A stretch of DNA of 21,773 bases from an uncultured Clostridia bacterium (GTDB lineage Bacteria > Bacillota > Clostridia > TANB77 > CAG-508): positions 11,978-33,750 of the forward strand of contig CAOSZT010000003.1 in the NCBI GenBank assembly GCA_948528155.1, written 5' to 3'. Positions 1 to 7,529 of the stretch are shown one piece after another (positions within the stretch are counted from its first letter, which is position 1; each line of letters begins with the position of its first letter). The notes under the pieces were generated by a model. It saw nothing but the letters and a program-made list of their open reading frames with translations, did no database searches and had not been told where the DNA came from. Made by a program: the position numbers and the translations under genes.

Positions 1-315
1 GGACAGGAAGAATTATTTAGAGGACAAGAAGAATTATTTAGAGGACAAGAAGAATTATTTAAAGGACAAGAAGAATTATTTAAAGGACAGGAAGAAAGAG
101 ATCAAGTGCTATTGGATTTGAAGAAAGGACAGGAAGAATTATTTAGAGGACAAGAAGAATTATTTAAAGGACAGGAAGAAAGAGATCAAGTGCTATTGGA
201 TTTGAAGAAAGGACAGGAAGAATTATTTAGAGGACAAGAAGAATTATTTAGAGGACAAGAAGAATTATTTAGAGGACAGGAAGAAAGAGATCAAGTGCTA
301 TTAGATTTGAAGGAA
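1..315 (+). repeat. 21-bp coding tandem repeats with 42-bp interruptions
   Basis: Nine near-identical 21-bp units encode GQEELF[R/K], in runs of four (1-84), two (127-168) and three (211-273). Each run is followed by a 42-bp unit (85-126, 169-210, 274-315) encoding GQEERDQVLLDLK[K/E]. Units differ at only a few positions (cag/caa, aga/aaa). All lengths are multiples of three, so copy-number change would keep the frame. The array may continue upstream of base 1. Confidence 0.92.
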
Positions 316-534
316 GGTCAAAAAGAAACCAATTGTGAATTAAGAAAGTTAAGTAAAACAGTAGCAAAAATTGAGCAAGAACATGGTCAAAAACTTCAAA
401 TTTTATTAGATGTAGTTACATCACATATAAAAAAGTTTGATTCAGTAGAAAATAGAATAAATACACATGAAGACAGATTAGATAAGCATGATGATAAAAT
501 CTATTGTTTAAATTCAAAAGTTCAAGCATTTTAA
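1..534 (+). CDS. Repeat-rich coiled-coil protein, 5'-truncated by window edge
   Basis: The frame is open from base 1 to a TAA at 532-534, giving at least 177 residues, so the true start lies upstream of the window. The first 105 residues are built from a 7-residue unit (GQEELFR or GQEELFK) interrupted three times by a 14-residue unit (GQEERDQVLLDLKK or -KE). The remainder, roughly residues 106-177, is a charged heptad-like helix with motifs such as VENRINTHEDRLDKHDDKI. That pattern fits a long alpha-helical coiled coil. No signal peptide, membrane segment or catalytic motif is visible in the part present. Proteins with similar EDRLDK-type tails are common, usually uncharacterised, in Clostridia. 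Function is unknown. A GTG at 106 could be taken for a start, but the repeat frame continues upstream without a break. Confidence 0.75.
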   Translation, partial: GQEELFRGQEELFRGQEELFKGQEELFKGQEERDQVLLDLKKGQEELFRGQEELFKGQEERDQVLLDLKKGQEELFRGQEELFRGQEELFRGQEERDQVLLDLKEGQKETNCELRKLSKTVAKIEQEHGQKLQILLDVVTSHIKKFDSVENRINTHEDRLDKHDDKIYCLNSKVQAF

Positions 535-546
535 TATCCTAAAATA

Positions 547-576
547 ACCCTATTGAACTTTTAGATTCAATAGGGT
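547..576. terminator. Hairpin terminator between convergent genes
   Basis: A perfect 11-bp inverted repeat (ACCCTATTGAA at 547-557, TTCAATAGGGT at 566-576) encloses an 8-nt loop. It lies 12 bp after the stop of the coiled-coil gene and 24 bp after the end of leuS on the other strand. The minus-strand flank is moderately U-rich (TTATTTT), so it probably serves leuS best and may act in both directions. Confidence 0.75.
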
Positions 577-599
577 AATAATTAAAATAAAATATAATT

Positions 600-3005
600 T
601 TATTTTATAACAATATTATAAATTTTATTTTTAACATAAATTTCTTTAATGATTGTTTTACCTTCTAATTTAGAATTAATAATATTATGAACTTTATTTT
701 TAACAGAAGTTTCGTCTTCATCTAAAGAAATAGATATTGTAGCTTTCAATTTTCCATTAAATTGAATTGGTAAAGTAATTTCATCATTAACAGTTTTTGA
801 TTCATCATACTTAGGCCATTTTTCATAACTAATAGTATTATTATTACCTAATACAGAATTCCATAATTCTTCTGTTATATGAGGAGCTACAGGATTCAAT
901 AATTTTAAAAATCCTTTTGCATATTTTGTGGGGAATATATCTTCTTTATTAACAGAATTTATGAAAATCATCATTTGAGATATAGCAGTATTAAAGTTCA
1001 TAGTTTCATAATCATTTGTAACTTTTTTTACTGTGTAATGGTAAGTTCTTTCTAAGTTTTTATTTTCAGTATCTTGAATTTTTCCAGATTCAGTATATAA
1101 TCTCCAAACTTTATCTAAGAATTTTTTTGATCCATCAATACCATTTGGGTCCCAAGGCTTTGCAGCTTCAATAGGTCCCATAAACATTTCATAAACTCTT
1201 AAGCTATCTGCTCCATATTCTTTAACCATATCATCAGGATTGATTACATTTCCTTTTGATTTACTCATTTTTTCTCCATTTGGACCTAAAATCATTCCTT
1301 GATGACGAAGTTTGGCAAATGGTTCTTTTACTGGTGATAGACCTTTGTCAAATAAATATTGATTCCAAAATCTTGAATATAATAAATGTCCAACTGCATG
1401 TTCTGGTCCGCCTACATATAAATCAACAGGCATCCAATGCTTTAATAATTCTTGATTTGCAAATTCATTTTTATTTTTAGGGTCAATATATCTTAGAAAG
1501 TACCAACTAGATCCAGCAGCTCCTGGCATAGTACTTGTTTCTCGTTTTACTATTTTTTCATTAAATGTTGTATTTACCCAATTTGTTGCTTTGTCTAAAG
1601 GTGATGCTCCTGTTTTTGATGGGCTGTAGTCCTCTAGCTCTGGTAATATTAAAGGGAGTTCTGATTCTGGTAAAATGTATGTTTTACCTTCTTTGTCAAA
1701 TACTATTGGAATTGGTTCGCCCCAATAACGTTGTCTTGCAAATATCCATTCTCTTAATTTGTAGTTTATTTTTTTGTTACCTATGTTATTTTCTTCTAAG
1801 TATTGTATCATTTTATTTATAGCATCTTCTTTGTTTAAGCCATTTAAAAATTCAGAGTTTATATGCTTACCATCTCCTGTTATTGCACCTTCTAAGTTAG
1901 AGAATGTAGTTTCATCTTCTAGAACTTGAATAATTGGTAAATTAAATTTTGTAGCAAATTCATAATCTCTTTGGTCATGTGCTGGTACAGCCATAATTGC
2001 ACCTGTTCCATATGTTACTAAAACATAGTCTGATATCCAAATAGGAATTTCTTTGTTGTTTACAGGGTTTATTGCATATGCTCCTGTAAATACACCTGTT
2101 TTGTCTTTGTTTAGGTCTGTTCTTTCTAAATCTGATTTTGAAGCAGATTCTTTGATATAATCTTGTACTAATTGATGTTGTTCTGGTGTTGTGATTTTTG
2201 AAATTAGTTCATGTTCTGGTGAAAGTACACAATATGTTGCTCCAAATAGTGTGTCTGGTCTTGTTGTAAATACTGTAAATGTTAATTTTTCACTGTTGGA
2301 AACTTTGAATTTAACTTCTGCTCCTATTGATTTTCCAATCCAGTTTCTTTCTATTTCTTTGGTTGATTCAGGCCAGTCTATTTCTTCTAATCCTTCTATT
2401 AGTTTGTCAGCGTATTTTGGTATATCTAGTACCCATTGTTTCATATTTTTTCGTACAACAGGGAAGCCACCTCTTTCACTTTTTCCATTTATTACTTCAT
2501 CATTTGATAGTACACATCCTAGTTCTTCACACCAGTTTACAGGCATTTCTATTAATTTTGCAAGTCCATCTTCATATAGTTTGCTAAATATCCATTGTGT
2601 CCATTTGTAGTAGTCTGGGTCACATGTTGATATTTCTTTGTCCCAGTCAAATGATAGTCCTAGCATTTTTAATTGTTTTTTAAATGTTTGGATGTTTTCT
2701 TTTGTGAATCCATCTGGATGATTTCCTGTTTTTATTGCATGTTGTTCTGCTGGTAGACCAAATGCATCCCAACCCATTGGGTGTAATACATTATATCCTT
2801 GCATTCTTTTCATTCTACTTATTATGTCTGTTGCTGTATATCCTTCTGGGTGACCTACATGAAGTCCTTGTCCTGAAGGATAGGGGAACATGTCTAATGC
2901 ATAATATTTTGGTTTTGAGAAGTCCCATACATCTGTGTAAAATGTTTTATTTTCATCCCAATATTTTTGCCATTTTTTTTCTATTTTGTTGAAGTTGTAT
3001 AGCAT
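600..3005 (-). CDS. leuS: Leucyl-tRNA synthetase (LeuRS)
   Basis: Cytoplasmic class I aminoacyl-tRNA synthetase that charges tRNA-Leu with leucine. From the start at 3005 it is 801 residues, normal for bacterial LeuRS. The HIGH-type motif is HVGH at residues 49-52, following PYPSGQGL. The CP1 editing domain shows TTRPDTLFGATY and GTGAIMAVPAHDQRDYEFA. The KMSKS loop (EKMSKSKGN) is near residue 578, followed by the anticodon-binding helical domain and the small C-terminal domain. An in-frame ATG at 3023 would add six residues (MKGATN), but AAAGGAG lies between the two ATGs, 8 nt before the ATG at 3005, so 3005 is preferred. The gene is transcribed alone and divergently from the TetR gene. The 120-bp upstream region is too short to hold a T-box leader. 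Product assignment is secure. Confidence 0.98.
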   Translation of the reverse strand: MLYNFNKIEKKWQKYWDENKTFYTDVWDFSKPKYYALDMFPYPSGQGLHVGHPEGYTATDIISRMKRMQGYNVLHPMGWDAFGLPAEQHAIKTGNHPDGFTKENIQTFKKQLKMLGLSFDWDKEISTCDPDYYKWTQWIFSKLYEDGLAKLIEMPVNWCEELGCVLSNDEVINGKSERGGFPVVRKNMKQWVLDIPKYADKLIEGLEEIDWPESTKEIERNWIGKSIGAEVKFKVSNSEKLTFTVFTTRPDTLFGATYCVLSPEHELISKITTPEQHQLVQDYIKESASKSDLERTDLNKDKTGVFTGAYAINPVNNKEIPIWISDYVLVTYGTGAIMAVPAHDQRDYEFATKFNLPIIQVLEDETTFSNLEGAITGDGKHINSEFLNGLNKEDAINKMIQYLEENNIGNKKINYKLREWIFARQRYWGEPIPIVFDKEGKTYILPESELPLILPELEDYSPSKTGASPLDKATNWVNTTFNEKIVKRETSTMPGAAGSSWYFLRYIDPKNKNEFANQELLKHWMPVDLYVGGPEHAVGHLLYSRFWNQYLFDKGLSPVKEPFAKLRHQGMILGPNGEKMSKSKGNVINPDDMVKEYGADSLRVYEMFMGPIEAAKPWDPNGIDGSKKFLDKVWRLYTESGKIQDTENKNLERTYHYTVKKVTNDYETMNFNTAISQMMIFINSVNKEDIFPTKYAKGFLKLLNPVAPHITEELWNSVLGNNNTISYEKWPKYDESKTVNDEITLPIQFNGKLKATISISLDEDETSVKNKVHNIINSKLEGKTIIKEIYVKNKIYNIVIK

Positions 3006-3043
3006 GTTTGTTGCTCCTTTCATTTTTCTTTTTTATAGATTGT

Positions 3044-3072
3044 ATTATATTACGAAAATGTATGTAATGCAA
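3044..3072 (-). promoter_or_regulatory. leuS promoter
   Basis: On the minus strand, TTGCAT (3072-3067) and TATAAT (3049-3044) are separated by exactly 17 bp. Transcription should start near 3037, giving a leader of about 30 nt before the leuS start at 3005. The match to the sigma-A consensus is good. Confidence 0.75.
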
Positions 3073-3111
3073 GGGGCTTATATAAATTATTCAAATCTTT
3101 AATTAAAAAAA

Positions 3112-3142
3112 TATTGCAATAAATCCATTTTAAATATATAAT
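3112..3142 (+). promoter_or_regulatory. Promoter of the TetR/acyl-CoA synthetase unit, with overlapping palindrome
   Basis: TTGCAA (3114-3119) and TATAAT (3137-3142) are spaced by 17 bp. The predicted transcript begins near 3149, which is after the ATG at 3143 and before the ATG at 3179. The -35 box lies within a perfect 10-bp palindrome, TATTGCAATA (3112-3121), which could be a repressor site. The palindrome is seen; its use as an operator is inference. Confidence 0.68.
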
Positions 3143-3178
3143 ATGAACGAAAAGCTAAAACAAGAAAGGATAAAAAAT

Positions 3179-3751
3179 ATGAACAAAACAAAAAGAAAAA
3201 TATTTGAAACATCAATGAAACTATTTGCAGAAAAGGGATATGATGCAACAAGTATTGAAGAAATAACAGCAACAGTTGGAGTAGCAAAAGGAACACTATA
3301 TTATCATTTTTCAAGTAAAGAAGAAATATTTAATTTTTTAATAGAAGAAGGAATAAAGTTATTACAAAATAGTATTGATATAAAAACAGCAAAATTAGAT
3401 AATTATATAGATAAAATAAAATCAATAATATTAATTCAAATTAAAATTGTAAATAAATATGAAGATTTTATTACAATAATGTTAAGTCAATTTTATGGAA
3501 AAGAAGCAAGAAATAAAAGATGTCAAAGATTAATTTATGAATATATCAGTAAAATTGAAAAAATTGTTGAAGAAGGAATGAAAATAGGACAAATAAAAAA
3601 AGGAAATTCAAATGTAATTGCATCAGAGATTTATGCATTAATTGCATCAACTTTAGTATATAAAATGAAAAGTGAAAATAATGTAGATAATATAAAATTA
3701 TATAAACAATTTGAGAATACTATTGTTGAAGGAATAAGAGAAAACAAATAA
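3179..3751 (+). CDS. TetR/AcrR-family transcriptional regulator
   Basis: DNA-binding regulator of 190 residues with the TetR layout: an N-terminal three-helix HTH (about residues 5-50, with SMKLFAEKGYDATSIEEI and VAKGTLYYHFSSKEEIF) and a C-terminal all-helical ligand and dimer domain (about 55-185) without family-level specificity that I can read. The frame could start at 3143, but the -10 box ends at 3142, so that ATG would fall outside the transcript. The ATG at 3179 has AAGAAAGGA 8 nt upstream and is preferred. The next gene, 31 bp downstream, is an acyl-CoA synthetase. This suggests a FadR-like sensor of fatty acids or acyl-CoA that controls itself and its neighbour, but the ligand is inference. 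Confidence 0.93.
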   Translation: MNKTKRKIFETSMKLFAEKGYDATSIEEITATVGVAKGTLYYHFSSKEEIFNFLIEEGIKLLQNSIDIKTAKLDNYIDKIKSIILIQIKIVNKYEDFITIMLSQFYGKEARNKRCQRLIYEYISKIEKIVEEGMKIGQIKKGNSNVIASEIYALIASTLVYKMKSENNVDNIKLYKQFENTIVEGIRENK

Positions 3752-3782
3752 AAATTTTCAATTTTAATTAGGAGGAAAATAA

Positions 3783-5498
3783 ATGAGAGAAGTAGTACAC
3801 GAATTTGAAAAATTTACAGATTTAAAAGATATGTTAAATAAATCAGTAGAAAAATTTGAAAATAGACCTGCATATATATTTAAAACAAATGAACAAGGAA
3901 AATTTAGTGAAATTACATATAAAGATTTTAAAAATGATATAGATAGATTAGGGACAGCTTTAATTAATTTAGGACTAAAAGATAAAAGAATTGCAATCAT
4001 AGGTGAAAATAGATATGAATGGGCAGTAAGTTATCTATCAGTTACTAATGGTGCTGGTATTGTAGTTCCATTAGATAAATCTTTACCCAATAATGAAATA
4101 GAAAATTTAATAATACGTTCTGAAGTTGAAGCAATATTATATGCAAGTAAATATGATGAAATAATGGAAGAATTGAAAAACAAAAAGAATACAAATTTAA
4201 AGTATTTTATTTCAATGGATTTAAATGAAAGCACAAATGGAGTTATTTCTTTAAAAAAATTAATAGAAAAAGGTAAAGAACAATTAGAAAATGGTGATAG
4301 AAAATTTTTAGATGCAAAAATTAATCCAGAAGAGATGGGAATAATGTTATTTACATCAGGAACAACTTCTCAGTCAAAAGCTGTAATGTTATCACAAAAA
4401 AATATTGTTAGTAATTTAATGGATATAGCTGCTACAATAAGAGTTGATGAAACTGACAGATTTTTATCGTTTCTACCATTACATCATACATTTGAATGTA
4501 CAGTTGGATTTTTATATGCGATTTCAAAAGGAAGTTCAATTGCTTTTTGTGAAGGTTTGAGGCATATAGCAGATAATATAAAAGAATTTGAAATTACAGT
4601 AATGATTTCAGTTCCAGTTTTGTATGAGACAATGGGAAGAAAAGTTTTAAAAGCTATTGAAAATAAAGGTCAATTAAAAAAAGTAAATATGGGAATGAAG
4701 ATTTCTAATGCGTTGTTAAAAATAGGTGTAGATGTAAGAGAAAAAATATTTAAAGAAGTTCATCAAAGTTTAGGACCAAAATTAAGGCTAATGGTTGCAG
4801 GTGGAGCAGCACTAGATCCAGAAACTGAAAAGTTATTTAATAGTTTAGGAATAAAAATGTATCAAGGATATGGATTGACAGAAACATCACCAGTTATTGC
4901 TGCAGAGGATGACGAATTTACTAAAATAGGGTCAATAGGAAAAGCATTTCCAAGTTTAGATGTAAAAATTAAAGATAAAAATGAAGAAGGAATAGGGGAA
5001 CTGCTTGTTAAAGGACCAACACTTATGCTTGGATATTATCAAAATGAAGAAGCAACTAAAGAAACAATAGATGAAGAAGGATGGCTACATACAGGAGATT
5101 TAGCTAAAATTGACAAAGAAGGGTTTATATTTATTACAGGAAGGAAAAAGTATGTAATAGTATTGAAAAATGGAAAAAACATATATCCAGAAGAAATAGA
5201 AATGTTAATAAATAAAATAGCAGGTGTTTCTGAAAGTTTTGTATATGGAAAAATACAAGATGATGGAGATTACAAAATATCAGCTAAGATAGTTTATGAT
5301 AAAGATATAATTAAAGACGTCTACGGAATAACAGAAGAGACAGAAATTAAAGATAAATTATGGAAAGAAATAAAAAGTATAAACAAAACAATGCCTACAT
5401 ATAAATATATTAAAGACATAATTATTACAGATGAAGAATTAATAAAAACGACAACAAGAAAGGTAAAAAGACATGAAGAAATGAAAAAAATGCAATAA
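3783..5498 (+). CDS. AMP-forming long-chain acyl-CoA synthetase (fatty acid-CoA ligase)
   Basis: An ANL-superfamily enzyme of 571 residues that activates a carboxylate, probably a fatty acid, as acyl-AMP and then acyl-CoA. Visible motifs are the phosphate loop TSGTTSQSKA (191-200), GYGLTETSP (362-370), HTGDL (436-440), the hinge GRKK (453-456) and the C-terminal lysine region TTRKVKR (557-563). The phosphate loop has Ser-Gln-Ser where the textbook motif has Gly-x-Pro, a variant I recall from clostridial homologues. No membrane segment is evident. AGGAGG at 3770-3775 precedes the ATG. It lies 31 bp after the TetR gene with no terminator between them, so the two are probably co-transcribed. Long-chain specificity is inferred from family resemblance; another acid substrate is possible. 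Confidence 0.9.
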   Translation: MREVVHEFEKFTDLKDMLNKSVEKFENRPAYIFKTNEQGKFSEITYKDFKNDIDRLGTALINLGLKDKRIAIIGENRYEWAVSYLSVTNGAGIVVPLDKSLPNNEIENLIIRSEVEAILYASKYDEIMEELKNKKNTNLKYFISMDLNESTNGVISLKKLIEKGKEQLENGDRKFLDAKINPEEMGIMLFTSGTTSQSKAVMLSQKNIVSNLMDIAATIRVDETDRFLSFLPLHHTFECTVGFLYAISKGSSIAFCEGLRHIADNIKEFEITVMISVPVLYETMGRKVLKAIENKGQLKKVNMGMKISNALLKIGVDVREKIFKEVHQSLGPKLRLMVAGGAALDPETEKLFNSLGIKMYQGYGLTETSPVIAAEDDEFTKIGSIGKAFPSLDVKIKDKNEEGIGELLVKGPTLMLGYYQNEEATKETIDEEGWLHTGDLAKIDKEGFIFITGRKKYVIVLKNGKNIYPEEIEMLINKIAGVSESFVYGKIQDDGDYKISAKIVYDKDIIKDVYGITEETEIKDKLWKEIKSINKTMPTYKYIKDIIITDEELIKTTTRKVKRHEEMKKMQ

Positions 5499-5543
5499 TA
5501 TGTCATAAAAATGTAATATTTTTGTAATAAAAATGTAAATAAA

Positions 5544-5575
5544 AAAAACTACAATTGTATTGTAGTTTTTTGTTT
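5544..5575 (+). terminator. Rho-independent terminator after the acyl-CoA synthetase
   Basis: A 12-bp inverted repeat (AAAAACTACAAT at 5544-5555, ATTGTAGTTTTT at 5559-5570) has a 3-nt loop and runs into TGTTTT. It is A/T-rich but has the standard terminator form and lies 45 bp after the stop codon. Confidence 0.8.
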
Positions 5576-5588
5576 TATATTGTATAAT
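5560..5588 (+). promoter_or_regulatory. Probable promoter of the 285-residue protein gene
   Basis: A perfect -10 box TATAAT (5583-5588) has TTGTAG (5560-5565) 17 bp upstream. The -35 box matches consensus only in TTG and overlaps the 3' arm of the preceding terminator. Transcription should begin near 5595, about 40 nt before the start codon. Confidence 0.5.
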
Positions 5589-5634
5589 TAAAAAAGAAAG
5601 AATAAAAAGCATATGATAAAGGAGGGAGTTTACA

Positions 5635-6492
5635 ATGTCTAGAACTGGCATAGTAAACGTGAGAATGGTAATCACGGAAGAAAAAATATTATCAAATATA
5701 GAAAAAGTAGAGAAAATGATAAATCCGAACAGTAAGAAACAAATTGTACAATTAGAAGAAGATATCTACTTTAAAGATTTAATTGAATCAATAAAAACAT
5801 ACTTGATAGAATATCCAAAAAAGAAAAATTTTCCAAGTTCTGTATATAAAGCTGCCTACGGATTAGTAGAATATGCAACTAATCAGTTTGAAGAAAATAC
5901 AAAAAGAATAGAAGAATTGATTAGACAAAGAGAAGAAAATATTGCAGCAGCAGCACAATTAAGAGAATTAATTAATATTGTTGATAATAAAATAGAAGGT
6001 TGGAAAGGCAGAGTAAAACAAGTAGAAGGAAAATTTGCAGATGATATAATAGATACATTAAATTTGATTGGAAAATGTACATCACAAGAAACACAAGATT
6101 ATATTGCTGGTATGAAATTACTAAATGCAAGAGTAAATAACTTAGAAACTAATTTACATATTGAAATTGATATGGAAAGAATTGAAGACAGATCAAAAGC
6201 CTTAAGTTATATAGGAATAGAAGTTGCGGATGCTTTAAAATCTATACCAACACCAGTTGAAATAACAACTAAAGTAGAAGAAGCTAATGCAGAGGAAAAA
6301 GCAATACAAGAAGCTTTACTTCAAGAACAAATGCAAGAAGAACAACAATACAATGAAGAAACAACATTTGAAGTTAAACCATCATTGTGGCAAAGATTTA
6401 AAAATTTAAAACTTATTAGAGCTATCAGTTTTGTTATGGGAATTAAGGTTGTATTAAAATATCCTGCGCTTTCAGAAGGTAAAGGAGAATAA
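5635..6492 (+). CDS. Hypothetical protein, helical/coiled-coil, 285 aa
   Basis: I do not recognise a family. The ATG is preceded by AAAGGAGGG with good spacing, and the gene has its own promoter and flanking terminators, so it is a real single-gene unit. The predicted protein is largely helical. Residues about 80-130 are rich in E/K/R with heptad spacing (FEENTKRIEELIRQREENI) and look like a coiled coil. Residues about 205-245 form a Glu/Gln-rich, probably disordered linker (QEALLQEQMQEEQQ). The last 40 residues are basic and hydrophobic (SLWQRFKNLKLIRAISFVM), which could bind a membrane surface or a partner. There is no signal peptide and no clear transmembrane helix. A role in the envelope or cytoskeleton would be guesswork. 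Confidence 0.85.
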   Translation: MSRTGIVNVRMVITEEKILSNIEKVEKMINPNSKKQIVQLEEDIYFKDLIESIKTYLIEYPKKKNFPSSVYKAAYGLVEYATNQFEENTKRIEELIRQREENIAAAAQLRELINIVDNKIEGWKGRVKQVEGKFADDIIDTLNLIGKCTSQETQDYIAGMKLLNARVNNLETNLHIEIDMERIEDRSKALSYIGIEVADALKSIPTPVEITTKVEEANAEEKAIQEALLQEQMQEEQQYNEETTFEVKPSLWQRFKNLKLIRAISFVMGIKVVLKYPALSEGKGE

Positions 6493-6537
6493 GTTAAAAT
6501 AACAATAAAAATTATTTTATTGAAAATTAAATAAATG

Positions 6538-6578
6538 AAAATCATTGAATTTTACTTGTCAAATTCAATGATTTTTTT
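6538..6578. terminator. Bidirectional terminator between convergent genes
   Basis: A 15-bp inverted repeat (6538-6552 with 6561-6575) has the 8-nt loop TACTTGTC. Reading +, it runs straight into a T-tract at 6572-6578, so it ends the 285-residue protein gene. Reading -, the stem is followed by a U-rich stretch and can serve the GRAM-like gene that ends at 6643. Confidence 0.88.
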
Positions 6579-6642
6579 ATTTATATTTTATTTTTACTTG
6601 CTTGTAATTAATACAATTTATGAATATGTTATTTATTGTTTT

Positions 6643-6984
6643 CTATACCATATGTTCAGATATCCAATTAAAATATTTTTTTCTTTTAAAAATAGATAAT
6701 TTATATTTATCTCCATTTTTCATTTTTATAAAAATACCAAATGGAAAGAATGGAGGTGTTAGGCAAGTTTTTACTGTATCAATATCTTTCATTTCGATTT
6801 CCCAGCTTACACTTTCTGTTCCAAACAAACCAGATGCCAAAAAAGCTATTCGTTTATCTGTAAAGTAGTATTTTCCTGAAACCTGTCTGTTAATACTTGT
6901 GTTAGGCATTTTCCAACAATCTCCTGTTACTTTTTCAGCAAATAATTGCTCATCTTCTTTTATTTTAAATTCTTTTTTTTCCAT
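6643..6984 (-). CDS. Small GRAM/bacterial PH-like domain protein
   Basis: A 113-residue protein that appears to be a single GRAM/PH-type beta domain. Typical elements are SGKYYFTDKRIAFLAS (a 'tdkRl.f' strand pair), a SWEIEMKDIDTVK strand with the Asp-Ile turn, and IFIKMKNGDKYKLSIFKRK ahead of a C-terminal helix. Such domains often bind lipids or act as small intracellular adaptors; no enzyme motif is present. The start at 6984 (MEKKEFK) is chosen because TTTAGGAG lies 8 nt upstream. An upstream in-frame ATG at 7026 lies outside the predicted transcript. It is the only gene in its unit and converges on the 285-residue protein gene. The fold is inferred from sequence pattern only. Confidence 0.78.
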   Translation of the reverse strand: MEKKEFKIKEDEQLFAEKVTGDCWKMPNTSINRQVSGKYYFTDKRIAFLASGLFGTESVSWEIEMKDIDTVKTCLTPPFFPFGIFIKMKNGDKYKLSIFKRKKYFNWISEHMV

Positions 6985-7014
6985 ATCATTATCTCCTAAA
7001 TTTTTATTTTTTTT

Positions 7015-7043
7015 AATATAACACAAAATTATAAATTATTCAA
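7015..7043 (-). promoter_or_regulatory. Promoter of the GRAM-like gene
   Basis: On the minus strand, TTGAAT (7043-7038) is followed after 17 bp by TATATT (7020-7015). Transcription should begin near 7008, about 24 nt before the start at 6984, and the transcript includes the AGGAG site. Confidence 0.6.
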
Positions 7044-7099
7044 TATATTTTAAACTTTTTACCTAATAGTTTTTTATTACTTAAATATAAATAAGTGTT

Positions 7100-7107
7100 A
7101 TTTAGTA
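7100..7107. repeat. Left target-site duplication of the MITE-like element
   Basis: ATTTAGTA directly abuts the left terminal inverted repeat and is repeated exactly at 7492-7499 abutting the right one. This is the expected mark of a transposition event with an 8-bp staggered cut. Confidence 0.85.
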
Positions 7108-7491
7108 GTTACAGTTTAGGTGCTAATTTATATCCGCAAAAGAGCTATAATATATTATTTTTTATCCATTCCCAACTGCTAACAGTTTGTAGATAAAATT
7201 TTGCGGTGCAGTTGCTATTCAAGTTTTATTTACAAACTGTAACTTGTTGCTCCTTACATTTATTTCTAAAAAATAATATATCATAATTTATATCCGCAAA
7301 AGAGCTATAATATATTATTTTTTATCCATTCCCAACTGCTAACAGTTTGTAGATAAAATTTTGCGGTGCAGTTGCTCCTCAAATTTTATTTACAAACTGT
7401 AACTTGTTGGTCCCCACATACATTACTAAAAAATAATATATTATAGCTCTTTTGCTACTCTACAGATTTAAAATTTGACCTAAACTGTAAC
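7108..7491. mobile_element. MITE-like non-autonomous transposable element, 384 bp
   Basis: The element is bounded by perfect 14-bp terminal inverted repeats (GTTACAGTTTAGGT at 7108-7121 and its complement at 7478-7491) and flanked by an 8-bp direct repeat, ATTTAGTA. It has no coding capacity. Inside are two tandem copies of a 160-bp module and a perfect 29-bp inner inverted repeat (7136-7164 and again 7296-7324, each complementary to 7427-7455). The inner sequence AAACTGTAAC, which matches the right terminus, also occurs at 7234-7243 and 7394-7403, so these may be extra transposase-binding sites. It would need a transposase supplied in trans. I cannot assign the donor family; several IS families make 8-bp duplications. 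It sits between the GRAM-like gene promoter and the rpsJ promoter. Confidence 0.85.
7124..7443. repeat. 160-bp tandem duplication inside the MITE-like element
   Basis: 7124-7283 and 7284-7443 are two copies of one module. The first 93 bp are identical; the last 67 bp differ at about ten positions. Each copy can fold internally: ACAGTTTGTAGATAAAA (7182-7198) pairs with 7224-7240 apart from one wobble, and CCGCAAAA (7134-7141) pairs with TTTTGCGG (7199-7206). The right end of copy 1 carries a decayed form of the inner inverted repeat, while copy 2 keeps it intact. Confidence 0.92.
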
Positions 7492-7499
7492 ATTTAGTA
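7492..7499. repeat. Right target-site duplication of the MITE-like element
   Basis: ATTTAGTA, identical to 7100-7107, immediately follows the right terminal inverted repeat. Confidence 0.85.
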
Positions 7500-7529
7500 A
7501 ATAATTATTGAAAAAATTTCCAAACTCTG

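Noticed and set aside
1256..2992. Plus-strand ORFs of 74-139 codons inside leuS
   Set aside because: They lie antisense to a certain gene, lack SD sites, and encode low-complexity hydrophobic products typical of A/T-rich shadow frames.
3006..3023. Longer leuS N-terminus starting at 3023
   Set aside because: The extra six codons contain the AAAGGAG site for the start at 3005, and no good SD precedes 3023.
3143..3178. Longer TetR N-terminus starting at 3143
   Set aside because: The -10 box ends at 3142, so this ATG would not be transcribed, and it lacks an SD; the ATG at 3179 has one.
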